A stretch of 64,000 nucleotides of DNA from Nonomuraea rubra (GTDB lineage Bacteria; Actinomycetota; Actinomycetes; Streptosporangiales; Streptosporangiaceae), in assembly GCF_014207985.1 (NCBI RefSeq), contig NZ_JACHMI010000001.1:9159001-9223000 (forward strand). Direction: 5' to 3'. The notes under the pieces are model-generated. The model was not told the DNA's origin. It searched no databases and saw only the letters and a list, made by a program, of their open reading frames with translations. Both the position numbers and the translations under genes were made by a program. Positions 40,489 to 51,662 of the stretch are shown piece by piece. Within the stretch, counting starts at the first letter, position 1. Every line of letters starts with the position of its first letter.

Positions 40489-42149
40489 TGAGCACGACCG
40501 CCGCGGGGATGCTCTTCGTCGCCTCCCTGATCGTCGCGCTCGCCCTGACGCACAAGCCGCTCGGCGACTACATGTACCGCGTCTACGCCACGAAGCAGCA
40601 CAACATGGTCGAACGCGGCATCTACCGGCTGCTCGGCGTGCGTGCCGACGCCGAGCAGAGCTGGGGCGTCTACGCGCGCAGCCTGCTGGCGTTCTCGCTG
40701 ATCTCGATCCTGGCCGTGTACGGCATCCAGCGCCTCCAGGACAAGCTGCCCCTCAGCATCGGGATGGCTCCGGTCACCGACCACATCGCCTGGAACACCG
40801 CGATCAGCTTCGTCACGAACACCAACTGGCAGGCCTACTCGGGCGAGTCCACGATGGGCCACCTGACCCAGATGGCCGCCCTCGCCGTGCAGAACTTCGT
40901 CTCGGCGGCGGTGGGCATGGCGGTGGCGATCGCCCTGGTACGCGGGTTCGCCCGCCGCAAGTCGGGCACGATCGGCAACTTCTGGGTGGACCTGGTCCGC
41001 GGCTCGCTCCGCGTCCTGCTGCCGCTCGCGTTCATCGGTGCGCTCGTGCTGGTCGCGGGCGGGCTGATCCAGAACCTCGCCGGCCCGCACGAGGTCACCA
41101 CGCTGACCGGCGGCACCCAGGCGATCACCGGGGGCCCCGTCGCCTCCCAGGAGGTGATCAAGGAGCTGGGCACGAACGGCGGCGGCTTCTACAACGTCAA
41201 CTCCGCCCACCCCTTCGAGAACGCCGCCACCTGGACGAACTGGTTCGAGATCTTCCTGATCCTGCTGATCCCGTTCGCGCTGCCGCGCACGTTCGGCCGC
41301 CTGGTCGGCCAGGTCAGGCAGGGCTACGCGATCCTCGCCGTGATGGGCGTCCTCGCCCTCGCGAGCGTCCTGCTCACCAACGCCTTCGAGCTGTCCGGCG
41401 GCGCGACGGTGCCGCAGGCGGCAGGTGCGGCGATGGAGGGCAAGGAGGTGCGCTTCGGCGTCTCGAACTCCGCGACCTTCGGCGCCGCCACCACCCTGAC
41501 GAGCACCGGCGCGGTGAACTCCTTCCACGACAGCTACACCCCGTTCGGCGGCATGATGACGCTGTTCAACATGATGCTGGGCGAGGTCGCGCCCGGCGGC
41601 GTCGGCGCGGGCCTGTACGGCATGCTGATCCTCGCCGTGATCACCGTGTTCGTGGCCGGGCTGATGGTCGGCCGCACTCCGGAGTACCTGGGCAAGAAGA
41701 TCGGCGCCCGCGAGATCAAGCTGGCCTCGCTCTACTTCCTCGTCACCCCGGTGCTGGTGCTGGTCGGCACCGCGTTCGCGATGGGCTCGCCCGAGCGGCG
41801 CGCGAGCATGCTCAACGGCGGCCCGCACGGCCTGTCCGAGGTCCTGTACGCCTTCACCTCCGCCTCCAACAACAACGGCTCCGCCTTTGCCGGCCTCACC
41901 GTCAACACCCCCTGGTACGACGTGGCGCTCGGCCTGTGCATGGCCTTCGGCCGGTTCCTGCCGATCATCCTGGTGCTGGCGCTGGCCGGGTCGCTGGCCG
42001 CGCAGTCACCCGTCCCCGAGGGCGCGGGCACGCTGCCGACGCACCGGCCGCAGTTCGTCGGCATGGTCGTCGGCGTGACGATCATCCTGGTCGCCCTCAC
42101 CTTCCTCCCCGCATTGGCGCTGGGCCCGATCGCAGAAGGACTGTCCTGA
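40488..42149 (+). CDS. kdpA: Potassium-transporting ATPase subunit A
   Basis: A 553-residue channel-like subunit that selects potassium, with ten helices and four pore-loop repeats. Visible landmarks: [11 protein letters not shown] near the N-terminus, [15 protein letters not shown] (first pore loop region), [20 protein letters not shown] (second), and [14 protein letters not shown] (late loop). Length and order are those of the family. Translationally coupled to kdpF and followed by kdpB after 1 bp. Confidence 0.97.
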   Translation: MSTTAAGMLFVASLIVALALTHKPLGDYMYRVYATKQHNMVERGIYRLLGVRADAEQSWGVYARSLLAFSLISILAVYGIQRLQDKLPLSIGMAPVTDHIAWNTAISFVTNTNWQAYSGESTMGHLTQMAALAVQNFVSAAVGMAVAIALVRGFARRKSGTIGNFWVDLVRGSLRVLLPLAFIGALVLVAGGLIQNLAGPHEVTTLTGGTQAITGGPVASQEVIKELGTNGGGFYNVNSAHPFENAATWTNWFEIFLILLIPFALPRTFGRLVGQVRQGYAILAVMGVLALASVLLTNAFELSGGATVPQAAGAAMEGKEVRFGVSNSATFGAATTLTSTGAVNSFHDSYTPFGGMMTLFNMMLGEVAPGGVGAGLYGMLILAVITVFVAGLMVGRTPEYLGKKIGAREIKLASLYFLVTPVLVLVGTAFAMGSPERRASMLNGGPHGLSEVLYAFTSASNNNGSAFAGLTVNTPWYDVALGLCMAFGRFLPIILVLALAGSLAAQSPVPEGAGTLPTHRPQFVGMVVGVTIILVALTFLPALALGPIAEGLS

Positions 42150-42150
42150 C

Positions 42151-44250
<2,100 letters not shown>

Positions 44251-45057
44251 ATGGAACGCCTGCCCGGTTGGCTCCGCCAGCACCTCGCCGCCCTCCGGGC
44301 GGTCGCCGTCCTGACCGTGCTGCTCGGCCTGATCTACCCGCTGGTCACCACCGGCGTCGCCCAGGCCCTGTTCGACCACCACGCCAACGGCTCCATGGTC
44401 GCGAGCGGGCACGGCAGCTCGCTCATCGGCCAGTCCTTCACCGACGCCGCCGGCAACCCGGTCAGGAAGTACTTCCAGTCCCGCCCGTCCGCCGCCGGCG
44501 ACGGCTACGACCCCACCTCCACCAGCGCGAGCAACCTCGGCCCCGAAGACGTCATCGACACCCCGGACCGGCCGTCGCTGCTCACCCAGGTCTGCACCCG
44601 CTCCAAGGCGGCCGGGGAGCTGGAGGGCGTCAGCGGCGCCCGCCCGTTCTGCACCCCGGACGGCGTCGGCGCGGTGCTGAAGGTCTTCCCCGCCGGGGCC
44701 GTCAGCGTCAACCAGGCCTGTCCCGCCACGCCCTTCGTCACCAGCTACCAGGGGCTGAAGGTCGAGTGCGCGAAGCCGGGCCAGGACTACGCGGCCGGCC
44801 GCACCGTCCCGATCCGGGGCGACGCCACGGCGGTGGTCCCCGCCGACGCGGTGACCGCCAGCGGCTCCGGCCTGGACCCGCACATCTCCGTCGCCTACGC
44901 GCGGCTCCAGGCCCCCCGCGTCGCCAGGGAGCGCGGCCTCGACCCGGCCAGGGTGGAGCAGCTCATCCAGCAGCACACCACGGGCCGGGCGCTCGGCTTC
45001 ATCGGCGAGCCCGCGGTGAACGTGCTCGAACTCAACCTGGCACTCGACGGGAGGTGA
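44251..45057 (+). CDS. kdpC: Potassium-transporting ATPase subunit C
   Basis: A 268-residue KdpC with an N-terminal helix (LRAVAVLTVLLGLIYPLVTTGVAQ, landmark IYPLVTTG), the GSSLIGQSF motif and FQSRPSAAGDGYDP. It is about 60-70 residues longer than the usual KdpC (about 190-200) because of an insert between residues about 110 and 190 that carries four cysteines, an actinobacterial variant. The C-terminal DPHISVAYARLQAPRVA and VNVLELNLALD are family signatures. Confidence 0.95.
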   Translation: MERLPGWLRQHLAALRAVAVLTVLLGLIYPLVTTGVAQALFDHHANGSMVASGHGSSLIGQSFTDAAGNPVRKYFQSRPSAAGDGYDPTSTSASNLGPEDVIDTPDRPSLLTQVCTRSKAAGELEGVSGARPFCTPDGVGAVLKVFPAGAVSVNQACPATPFVTSYQGLKVECAKPGQDYAAGRTVPIRGDATAVVPADAVTASGSGLDPHISVAYARLQAPRVARERGLDPARVEQLIQQHTTGRALGFIGEPAVNVLELNLALDGR

Positions 45058-45058
45058 C

Positions 45059-47578
45059 GTGAGAGGGCGGCTACGGGTCTACCTCGGGGCGGCGCCCGGG
45101 GTCGGCAAGACGTACGCGATGCTCAGCGAGGGCCGCCGCGGCCTGGAACGCGGCAGGGACGTGGTCGTGGGCCTGGTCGAGACCCACGGCCGCCCCCGCA
45201 CCACTGCCCTGCTCGAAGGCATGGAGGTCATCCCGCGCAGGACCGTCGTCTACCGGGGAGCCACCTTCACCGAGCTCGACGTGGACGCGGTGATCGCGCG
45301 CAGGCCCAGGGTGGCGCTGATCGACGAGCTGGCCCACACCAACGTGCCCGGCTCCCATCACGCCAAGCGCTGGCAGGACATCGACGACATCCTGGACGCC
45401 GGCATCGACGTCATCTCCACGGTCAACATCCAGCACCTGGAGTCCGTCAACGACGTCGTCCAGGAGATCACCGGTGTCCCGCAGCGCGAGACCGTGCCCG
45501 ACGAGGTGGTTCGCCGCGCCGACCAGATCGAGCTGGTCGACATGTCACCCGAGGCGCTGCGCCGCCGCATGGCCCACGGCAACGTCTACGCGCCGGAGAA
45601 GGTCAGCGCGGCCATGGCGAACTACTTCCGCGTCGGCAACCTCACCGCGCTGCGCGAGCTCGCCCTGCTGTGGGTGGCGGGCAAGGTGGACGACCAGCTC
45701 GACCGCTACCGCGCCGACCACGGCATCGAACGCACCTGGGAGACCAGGGAACGCGTGGTCGTCGCACTCACCGGCGGCCCCGAGGGCGACACGCTGGTCC
45801 GCCGGGCCGCCCGCATCGCGGCCAGGACGAAGGGCGCCGACCTGCTGGCCGTGCACGTGACCAGCGCCGACGGGCTGGCCGGCGCCGACCCGGCCAGCCT
45901 CGCCCGCCAGCGCGCCCTGGTCGAGAGCATGGGCGGCACCTACCACCAGGTCGTCGGCGACGACATCCCGCGCGCGCTGCTCGACTTCGCCCGCGGCGTC
46001 AACGCCACCCAGCTCGTCCTCGGCGCCTCCCGCAGGGGCCGGTTCGCCCAGGTGCTCGCGCGGGGCGTGGGCGTGGAGACGACGGCGCTGTCCGGCGGCA
46101 TCGACGTGCACATGGTCACCCACGAGGCGGCCAAGAAGGGCCGTCGCCGCGTGCACGGCAAGGCCGCGCTGACCCGCGAGCGGCGGATCCTGGGCTGGAT
46201 CGTGGCGGTGGCGGGCATGCCGGCGCTGACCGCCGCGCTCTCGCCGTTCCGCGACGTGATCTCGCTGCCCAGCGAGATCCTGCTGTTCCTGTGCCTGGTG
46301 GTCGGGGTCGCGCTGATCGGCGGCATGTGGCCGGCGATCGTCGCGGCCGTGGGCGGCTCGCTGCTGCTCAACTGGTTCTTCACCCCGCCGATCGGGCGGA
46401 TCACCATCGCCGATCCGGAGAACCTGCTCGCCCTGATCGTGTTCGTCCTGGTCGCGGCGGCGGTCAGCACGATCGTGGACCTGGCCGCCCGGCGCACCCG
46501 CCAGGCCGCCCGCGCCAGTTCCGAGGCCGAGGCGCTGTCCACGCTGGCCGGGCACGTCCTGCGCGGCGAGGCCGCGCTGCCCTCCCTCCTGGGACGGCTG
46601 CGCGAGACGTTCGGCCTCGACTCCGTCACCCTGCTCGAACGCACCGGCGAGCCCACCCCCGACGACCAGGCGGAACCCTCGGCCTGGCGCATCATCGCCA
46701 CCTCCGGCGCCGCCCCCTGCACCGCGCCCGCCGTGGCCGACACCGACGTCGTGATCAGCGACGACCTGGTGCTCGCCGCCCGCGGCAAGCTCCTGGACGC
46801 CAGTGACCGCCGGGTGCTGGAGGCGTTCGCCGCCGAGGCCGCCGTCGCGCTCCGCCAGGAACGCCTGCAAGAAGAGGCCGAGCTGGCCAAACCGCTGGCC
46901 GAAGCGGACAGGATGCGCACCGCGCTGCTCGCCGCCGTCAGCCACGACCTGCGCACCCCGCTGTCGGCCGCCAAGGCCGCCGTCGAGAGCCTGCGCAGCC
47001 AGGACATCACCTGGACCGGCGAGGACCGCGACGAGCTGCTCGCCACCGCCGACGAGTCCCTGGCCCGGCTCGACCGGCTGGTGGAGAACCTGCTCGACAT
47101 GAGCCGCCTGCAGGCCGGCGTGCTGGGCCTCGCCCTGCAGCCCGTCGCCCTGGAGGAGGTCGTGCCCCGGGCGATCGACGACCTCGGCCCCGCGCGGGAC
47201 CGCGTCGAGGGCGACATCTCCGTCGAGCTGCCCGAGATCGTCGCCGACCCGGCCCTGCTGGAGCGCGTGCTGGTGAACCTGATGGCGAACGCCGTGCGCC
47301 ACAGCCCGCCGGAGCACCGGGTGCTGCTCACGGGCAGCCGGCACGACGACGTGGTCGAGCTCCGGATCATCGACCGCGGCCCCGGCGTCCCGCCCGAGGA
47401 TCACGAGCGCATCTTCCTGCCGTTCCAGCGGCTCGGCGACCGCGACAACGGCACCGGCGTCGGCCTCGGCCTCGCCCTGTCGCGCGGGCTGACCGAGGCC
47501 ATGGGCGGCACGCTCATCCCCGAGGAGACCCCGGGAGGAGGCCTCACGATGATCGTCAGGATGCCCGTGAGCCCCTGA
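45059..47578 (+). CDS. kdpD: Osmosensitive potassium sensor histidine kinase KdpD
   Basis: An 839-residue sensor. N-terminal KdpD domain with Walker A GAAPGVGKT and ALIDELAHTNVPGS; a universal-stress-like domain (about 230-350); four helices (about 375-480); a GAF-like region; HisKA with phosphorylated His in VSHDLRTPL (about 630); HATPase with NLMANAVRHSP and DRGPGVPPED, GTGVGLGLALSRGL. GTG start 2 bp after kdpC. The usual response-regulator gene kdpE does not follow; a TetR gene does. The partner must lie elsewhere or signalling differs. Confidence 0.95.
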   Translation: MRGRLRVYLGAAPGVGKTYAMLSEGRRGLERGRDVVVGLVETHGRPRTTALLEGMEVIPRRTVVYRGATFTELDVDAVIARRPRVALIDELAHTNVPGSHHAKRWQDIDDILDAGIDVISTVNIQHLESVNDVVQEITGVPQRETVPDEVVRRADQIELVDMSPEALRRRMAHGNVYAPEKVSAAMANYFRVGNLTALRELALLWVAGKVDDQLDRYRADHGIERTWETRERVVVALTGGPEGDTLVRRAARIAARTKGADLLAVHVTSADGLAGADPASLARQRALVESMGGTYHQVVGDDIPRALLDFARGVNATQLVLGASRRGRFAQVLARGVGVETTALSGGIDVHMVTHEAAKKGRRRVHGKAALTRERRILGWIVAVAGMPALTAALSPFRDVISLPSEILLFLCLVVGVALIGGMWPAIVAAVGGSLLLNWFFTPPIGRITIADPENLLALIVFVLVAAAVSTIVDLAARRTRQAARASSEAEALSTLAGHVLRGEAALPSLLGRLRETFGLDSVTLLERTGEPTPDDQAEPSAWRIIATSGAAPCTAPAVADTDVVISDDLVLAARGKLLDASDRRVLEAFAAEAAVALRQERLQEEAELAKPLAEADRMRTALLAAVSHDLRTPLSAAKAAVESLRSQDITWTGEDRDELLATADESLARLDRLVENLLDMSRLQAGVLGLALQPVALEEVVPRAIDDLGPARDRVEGDISVELPEIVADPALLERVLVNLMANAVRHSPPEHRVLLTGSRHDDVVELRIIDRGPGVPPEDHERIFLPFQRLGDRDNGTGVGLGLALSRGLTEAMGGTLIPEETPGGGLTMIVRMPVSP

Positions 47579-47621
47579 CCGGCTCGTAGCCGGGCTCTAG
47601 AGTTCCACTAAGGTTGCCGGC

Positions 47622-48257
47622 GTGAGCGACGGCAAGAGGCCCGGCAAGAAGGCGCAGAAGTCCGCGGAGACCCGGCGGCGGGTGCTGGCCGCCGCAGGCG
47701 ACCTGTTCGTGGCGCAGGGGTACGGCGCGACCACGTTGCAGGAGGTGGCCGACAGGGCGGGCGTGGCCGTGCAGACGGTGTACTTCGTGTTCGGCAACAA
47801 GCGCCGGCTGCTCAAGGAGCTCGTGGACGTCACGATCGCGGGCGACGACGAGCCGGTGGCGACCCTCGACCGGCCCTGGTTCCGCGAGGCGCTGGCCGCC
47901 GGCACCGCCGCGGAGCATCTGCTGCGCTACGTGGCGGGCACGCGGGCCGTGCTGGAGCGGGTGGCGCCGATGGCCAGGGTGCTGGAGGTGGCCGCGGCCA
48001 CCGACCCCGAGGTCCCGCTGCTGTGGCCGGACGCGGAGGACCCGCGGCACGTCGTGGCGACGGCGGCGGCGCGCAGCCTCATGGCCAAGCCGGGCGCGCG
48101 CGGGGACGTCCCGGTGGAGCACGCCGCCGACCTGCTCTACGGGGTGCTGAGCCCGGACCTGTACCTGCTGTTCGTGCGCGAGCGCGGCTGGGCGCCGGAA
48201 CGGTTCGAGCGCTGGGCGTACGAGACCCTGCTGCGTGACCTCGTAGAACATGAGTGA
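47622..48257 (+). CDS. TetR family transcriptional regulator
   Basis: A 211-residue regulator downstream of kdpD. HTH: ETRRRVLAAAGDLFVAQGYG and LQEVADRAGVAVQTVYFVFGNKRRLL (landmark GVAVQTVYFVFGNK). GTG 47622. 43 bp separate it from kdpD, so it may be independent. Target not evident; a weak AGCCG-TAAG-CGGCT hairpin follows its stop. Confidence 0.87.
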   Translation: MSDGKRPGKKAQKSAETRRRVLAAAGDLFVAQGYGATTLQEVADRAGVAVQTVYFVFGNKRRLLKELVDVTIAGDDEPVATLDRPWFREALAAGTAAEHLLRYVAGTRAVLERVAPMARVLEVAAATDPEVPLLWPDAEDPRHVVATAAARSLMAKPGARGDVPVEHAADLLYGVLSPDLYLLFVRERGWAPERFERWAYETLLRDLVEHE

Positions 48258-48387
48258 CGCTCAGCCGTAAGCGGCTTTGACACAGCCTTGTCACGATCGC
48301 CGTAACGGTAGGTCGCCTTCCCCTCATGCTCTGTTATGGTCCCCTCTTGTCCGCAATTGGGATGACCTTTACCTACATAGGAGGAAC

Positions 48388-49251
48388 ATGAGGGGCAAGA
48401 ACAGAGCAACCACCCTGACCGCGGCCGTGGCGCTCGCCGCCGCGCCCCTGCTGGGCGTAGCCACCCCGGCGACAGCCGAGAGCACGGCCACGCGGACCGT
48501 GCAGAACCAGGCGCTCGACTGGCTCTCCCTCGACGCGCTCAGCGGCTCGAAGCTGGTGCAGCGGGTCAAGGAGCTGCTGGGCAAGGGGTACGTGCCCCAG
48601 GCCCTGAGCGTGAGCAACGCGGCCAGCCCGCAGTACACGTCCCTGTGGGTCAAGGACACCACCCGCAAGGTGAACGTGCTGCAGGGCCTGTCCGCCACCC
48701 AGCTGCCGCAGCGGATCGCCGAGCAGGCGAAGCTGGGCTTCCTGCCCAAGCTGATCACCGGCACGGGCACGGGCCCGAGCGCGATCTTCGCGGTGGTCTT
48801 CGAGAAGACCACGCAGCTCGTCAAGTCCGAGCTGGCACTGACGAAGGAGACCCTCGTCAAGGTCAACGCCGAGCTGAGCGCCGCCGGCTACAGCCTCGCC
48901 TCGCTGGACGTGTACGGCACGGTGGAGAAGCCGCTCTACGCCGCCGTCTGGGTGACGGGCGCGGTCGCCGGCACCCTGCAGGTGACGCTCGGCCAGACCG
49001 TGGAGCAGCGCGGCCAGGAGCTGCTGGCCAAGGCCAGGCAGGGCCTGCGCCCGGTGCTCATGGCCGTCGGGCCCGGCAAGCTGTACTCCACGGTGTGGGG
49101 CAAGGGCAGCACGACCGGCGTCAAGGAGTACCTGAGCCTGTCGAAGGTGACCTACACGGTCAAGGCGGCGCAGCTCAAGACGCTGGGTTACCGGCCGCAG
49201 ATCCTGAGCGCCGAGGACGGCGTGATCGCGTCGGTCTGGAGCAAGAGCTAA
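48388..49251 (+). CDS. Secreted protein built of five BTRD1-like repeats
   Basis: A 287-residue exported protein. Sec signal to about residue 30 (ending TPATAES). The rest is five units of about 45-50 residues, each ending in an aromatic-rich strand: GYVPQALSVSN...YTSLWVKD, GFLPKLITGTG...FAVVFEK, GYSLASLDVYG...YAAVWVTG, GLRPVLMAVGP...YSTVWGKG, GYRPQILSAED...IASVWSKS. This is the bacterial tandem repeat domain 1 pattern (as in polyglycine hydrolases and some beta-lactamase-like enzymes), here without any catalytic domain. AGGAGG precedes ATG; TTGACA at 48277-48282 may be the -35 box. A perfect terminator follows. Confidence 0.75.
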   Translation: MRGKNRATTLTAAVALAAAPLLGVATPATAESTATRTVQNQALDWLSLDALSGSKLVQRVKELLGKGYVPQALSVSNAASPQYTSLWVKDTTRKVNVLQGLSATQLPQRIAEQAKLGFLPKLITGTGTGPSAIFAVVFEKTTQLVKSELALTKETLVKVNAELSAAGYSLASLDVYGTVEKPLYAAVWVTGAVAGTLQVTLGQTVEQRGQELLAKARQGLRPVLMAVGPGKLYSTVWGKGSTTGVKEYLSLSKVTYTVKAAQLKTLGYRPQILSAEDGVIASVWSKS

Positions 49252-49269
49252 CGGGCACCGCGCTGGAGG

Positions 49270-49306
49270 GCCGAGTCCGGCACAGGATCAGTGTGCCGGA
49301 CTCGGC
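49270..49306 (+). terminator. Perfect 15-bp terminator hairpin
   Basis: GCCGAGTCCGGCACA-N7-TGTGCCGGACTCGGC, 18 bp after the stop of the secreted repeat protein. The strongest hairpin in the window. Confidence 0.85.
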
Positions 49307-49439
49307 TTCCACGATAGTGCAGGTCAGCCACACCCAGAACATAAAACGGTTACACACCAACGACCAGGAGCTCTCACCCAGCCAAGAGCCTTACTGGATA
49401 TGCCCTGCACCATCTCGACTCGTGGCATGGCAGAATGCG

Positions 49440-49460
49440 TGGAAGCGTTTACATCGCTTC
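49440..49460 (+). promoter_or_regulatory. LacI-type operator (GAAGCGTTTACAT) before the dehydrogenase
   Basis: GGAAGCGTTTACATCGCTTC, with GAAGCG/CGCTTC arms, 28 bp upstream of GTG 49488. It shares the 13-mer GAAGCGTTTACAT with the PL11 promoter at 56333 and the AAGCGnTT core with 54404 and 56444. Confidence 0.65.
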
Positions 49461-49487
49461 TCGCGTCAACCAGAAGGAGACCACTCC

Positions 49488-50495
49488 GTGCCACGGCGAC
49501 CCGTCGCGGTCTTCGCCATCGCGCCCTGGGCCTTCCCCGGCGTCTTCCCGCCCGACGTCCTCGCCCGGCTGCGCCGCTCCGCGGACGTGACCGACGCGGT
49601 GCGGCTCACCTCCTTCGACGGGCCCGCCGCGGCCGAGGCGCTGGCCGGAGCGGAGATCCTGCTCACCGGCTGGGGCTGCCCGCGCATCGACACGCGGGCC
49701 GTCGCCGCCGCGCCCCGGCTGCGGGCCGTGCTGCACGCGGCCGGCAGCGTCAAGGCCCTGGTGGACCCCGCCGTCTTCGAGCGCGGGATCACCGTGTCGT
49801 CCGCGGCGCAGGCCAACGCCGTGCCCGTCGCCGACTACACCGTCGCCGCGCTCGTCCTGGGCGCCAAGCTCGCCTTCGGCCGCGCCCGCCACTACGCCGG
49901 CGGCCGGGACAGGGCCCTCTGGCAGCCGGGCGACGGCACCGGGCTGTACGACTGCACGGTCGGGGTGATCGGCGCCTCCCGCATCGGCCGCCTCGTCCTG
50001 CAGCGGCTGCGCGCCTTCGACGTACGCGTCCTGCTGTCGGACCCCACGATCACCCCCGCCGAGGCGGCGCTGCTGGGCGCCGAGCTGGTGGACCTCGACG
50101 ACCTGTGCCGGCGCGGCGACCTGGTCACGGTGCACGCGCCCGCGCTGCCGGAGACCCACCACCTGCTCGACCGGCGCAGGCTCGCCCTGCTGCCGGACGG
50201 CGCCGTGCTGATCAACACCGCGCGCGGCTCGCTGGTGGACACGCGGGCCCTCACCGAGGCGTGCGCGTCCGGCCGGATCTCGGCCGTGCTCGACGTCACC
50301 GACCCCGAGCCGCTGCCGCCCGGCCATCCGCTCTTCGAGCTGCCCAACGTGCTCATCACCCCGCACCTGGCCGGGGCGCAGGGCCGCGAGCTGCGCCGCC
50401 TCGGCGAGTTCGCCGTCACCGAGCTCGAACGGCTGCTGGCCGGCGACCCCCTGCGCGGCCAGGTGCTGCCCGAGCAGCTCCCGTACTCGGCCTGA
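49488..50495 (+). CDS. D-isomer-specific 2-hydroxyacid dehydrogenase
   Basis: A 335-residue NAD(P)-dependent dehydrogenase. NAD-binding motif VGVIGASRIGRLVLQRL (GxSxIG), catalytic Arg in NTARGSLVDTRAL, Glu in DVTDPEPLP and His in NVLITPHLAGA. GTG 49488 is supported by AGAAGGAGA. It carries the same LacI-type operator as the pectin lyase genes, so it may process a sugar acid or be a pathway reductase in rhamnogalacturonan use. Upstream 49252-49487 holds only the terminator and this operator. Confidence 0.88.
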   Translation: MPRRPVAVFAIAPWAFPGVFPPDVLARLRRSADVTDAVRLTSFDGPAAAEALAGAEILLTGWGCPRIDTRAVAAAPRLRAVLHAAGSVKALVDPAVFERGITVSSAAQANAVPVADYTVAALVLGAKLAFGRARHYAGGRDRALWQPGDGTGLYDCTVGVIGASRIGRLVLQRLRAFDVRVLLSDPTITPAEAALLGAELVDLDDLCRRGDLVTVHAPALPETHHLLDRRRLALLPDGAVLINTARGSLVDTRALTEACASGRISAVLDVTDPEPLPPGHPLFELPNVLITPHLAGAQGRELRRLGEFAVTELERLLAGDPLRGQVLPEQLPYSA

Positions 50496-50511
50496 CTCCC
50501 CCGCGGCCCCC

Positions 50512-51054
50512 TCAGGCCTCGGGGACGTAGGTCAGGTAGAGCACGCCGGTCTTCCACGTCTCGTTCCTGACCAGCTTCAGCGGGTGGGTGGGGGTGTCCT
50601 CGAACAACCGCTGGCCGCGGCCGACGACGATCGGGTGGACCAGCAGGTTCAGCTCGTCGAGCAGCCCGTTGGCCAGCAGCCACCGCACGGTCGTGGCCGA
50701 GCCGGCGACCTGGATGTCGCCCTCCACCCGCTCCTTGATCTCGCGCAGCCGGGCCGCGACGTCGCCGGAGACGATCGTGGTGTTGGCCCAGTCCGCGCGC
50801 TCCAGCGAGCTCGTCACGACGTACTTGGGGGCCTCGTTGTACCGCGCGGCGATCTCCGGGTCGGCGTCCGTCGCCGTCCAGTACGCCGACCACTCGTCGT
50901 ACAGCTTGCGGCCCATGAGGAAGCCCGCCGCGCTCTCCATGCCCGCCTGGACCATGGTGCCCATCTCGTCGCACCAGTACGGGAAGTGCCACTGGTCCGG
51001 CGACTCCACCACGCCGTCGACCGAGATGAAGAAACTCGAAACGATCTTAGCCAT
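50512..51054 (-). CDS. Dihydrofolate reductase-like (RibD C-terminal) family protein
   Basis: A 180-residue RibD_C protein starting MAKIVSSFFISVDGVVESPD. FLMGRKLYDEW, KYVVTSSLE, IQVAGSATTVRWLLANGLLDEL and PIVVGRGQRLF are the family landmarks; such proteins bind NADPH but their substrates are mostly unknown. The longer frame upstream of 51054 is not supported. Confidence 0.9.
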   Translation of the reverse strand: MAKIVSSFFISVDGVVESPDQWHFPYWCDEMGTMVQAGMESAAGFLMGRKLYDEWSAYWTATDADPEIAARYNEAPKYVVTSSLERADWANTTIVSGDVAARLREIKERVEGDIQVAGSATTVRWLLANGLLDELNLLVHPIVVGRGQRLFEDTPTHPLKLVRNETWKTGVLYLTYVPEA

Positions 51055-51116
51055 GGCCAGGAGGTTAGACGGGAGCGGCCGCCGCGGTCTTGTACAGAAA
51101 CGACATCCGGGACGGG

Positions 51117-51599
51117 CTAGGCCGGGGCGACGTACTCCAGGTCGATCGAGTCGGTGTGCGAGCTCCAGCTCAGGTCCAGCCGCCAGCACCCCGCGCGCGG
51201 CAGGTCGATGCCCGAGGGGCCGGGACCGCCGCTGACCTTGGTGCGCACGGGCGTGCCCGCGCCCTCCAGGCGGGCCTCGATCCGCAGCGGATCGGACGGG
51301 ACCACCGGCAGCCTCGACACCCAGAGGATCTTGTTGCCGCGGCCCGGGCGAGGCGGGCTCGCCAGCGGATACCCGAACAGCACGGCCACCATGTCACCCC
51401 GGCTGCTGAACACGTGGTGGGGCGCCGCGTCCGGGCTGAAGCCGGCCCGCGCCCACTCCGGCAGCTCGCCCTGGACGACCTTCGACGCGCACGGGGCCGC
51501 CGCCCGGCTCGGCGCCGGCGTCACGGGGGCTCCCCCGCCCGCGCAACCCGCCACCGCGAGCAGCAGAGCCACCGCCATGACCGCACTCGATCGCGACAC
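51117..51599 (-). CDS. Hypothetical lipoprotein
   Basis: A 160-residue protein with a signal peptide ending in lipobox LAVAGC (Cys19) and a Ser/Pro/Ala linker. The mature part is a beta-rich domain with two further cysteines (ACASK, AGCWRLDLSWS) that may form a disulfide, and ends EYVAPA. No family recognised. GTG start; 63 bp from the exo-lyase gene, same strand, possibly co-transcribed. Confidence 0.75.
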   Translation of the reverse strand: MSRSSAVMAVALLLAVAGCAGGGAPVTPAPSRAAAPCASKVVQGELPEWARAGFSPDAAPHHVFSSRGDMVAVLFGYPLASPPRPGRGNKILWVSRLPVVPSDPLRIEARLEGAGTPVRTKVSGGPGPSGIDLPRAGCWRLDLSWSSHTDSIDLEYVAPA

Positions 51600-51662
51600 T
51601 GCCGGCCTCCGTGGCGGCGGGAAACGGGATCAGGTGACCACCGTACTCCCGCCGCGCCGTTT

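Noticed and set aside
39354..41828. 824-residue minus-strand frame that includes the SDR and kdpA antisense
   Set aside because: Only the last 258 residues (from 40130) are a real SDR; the upstream part is antisense to kdpA.
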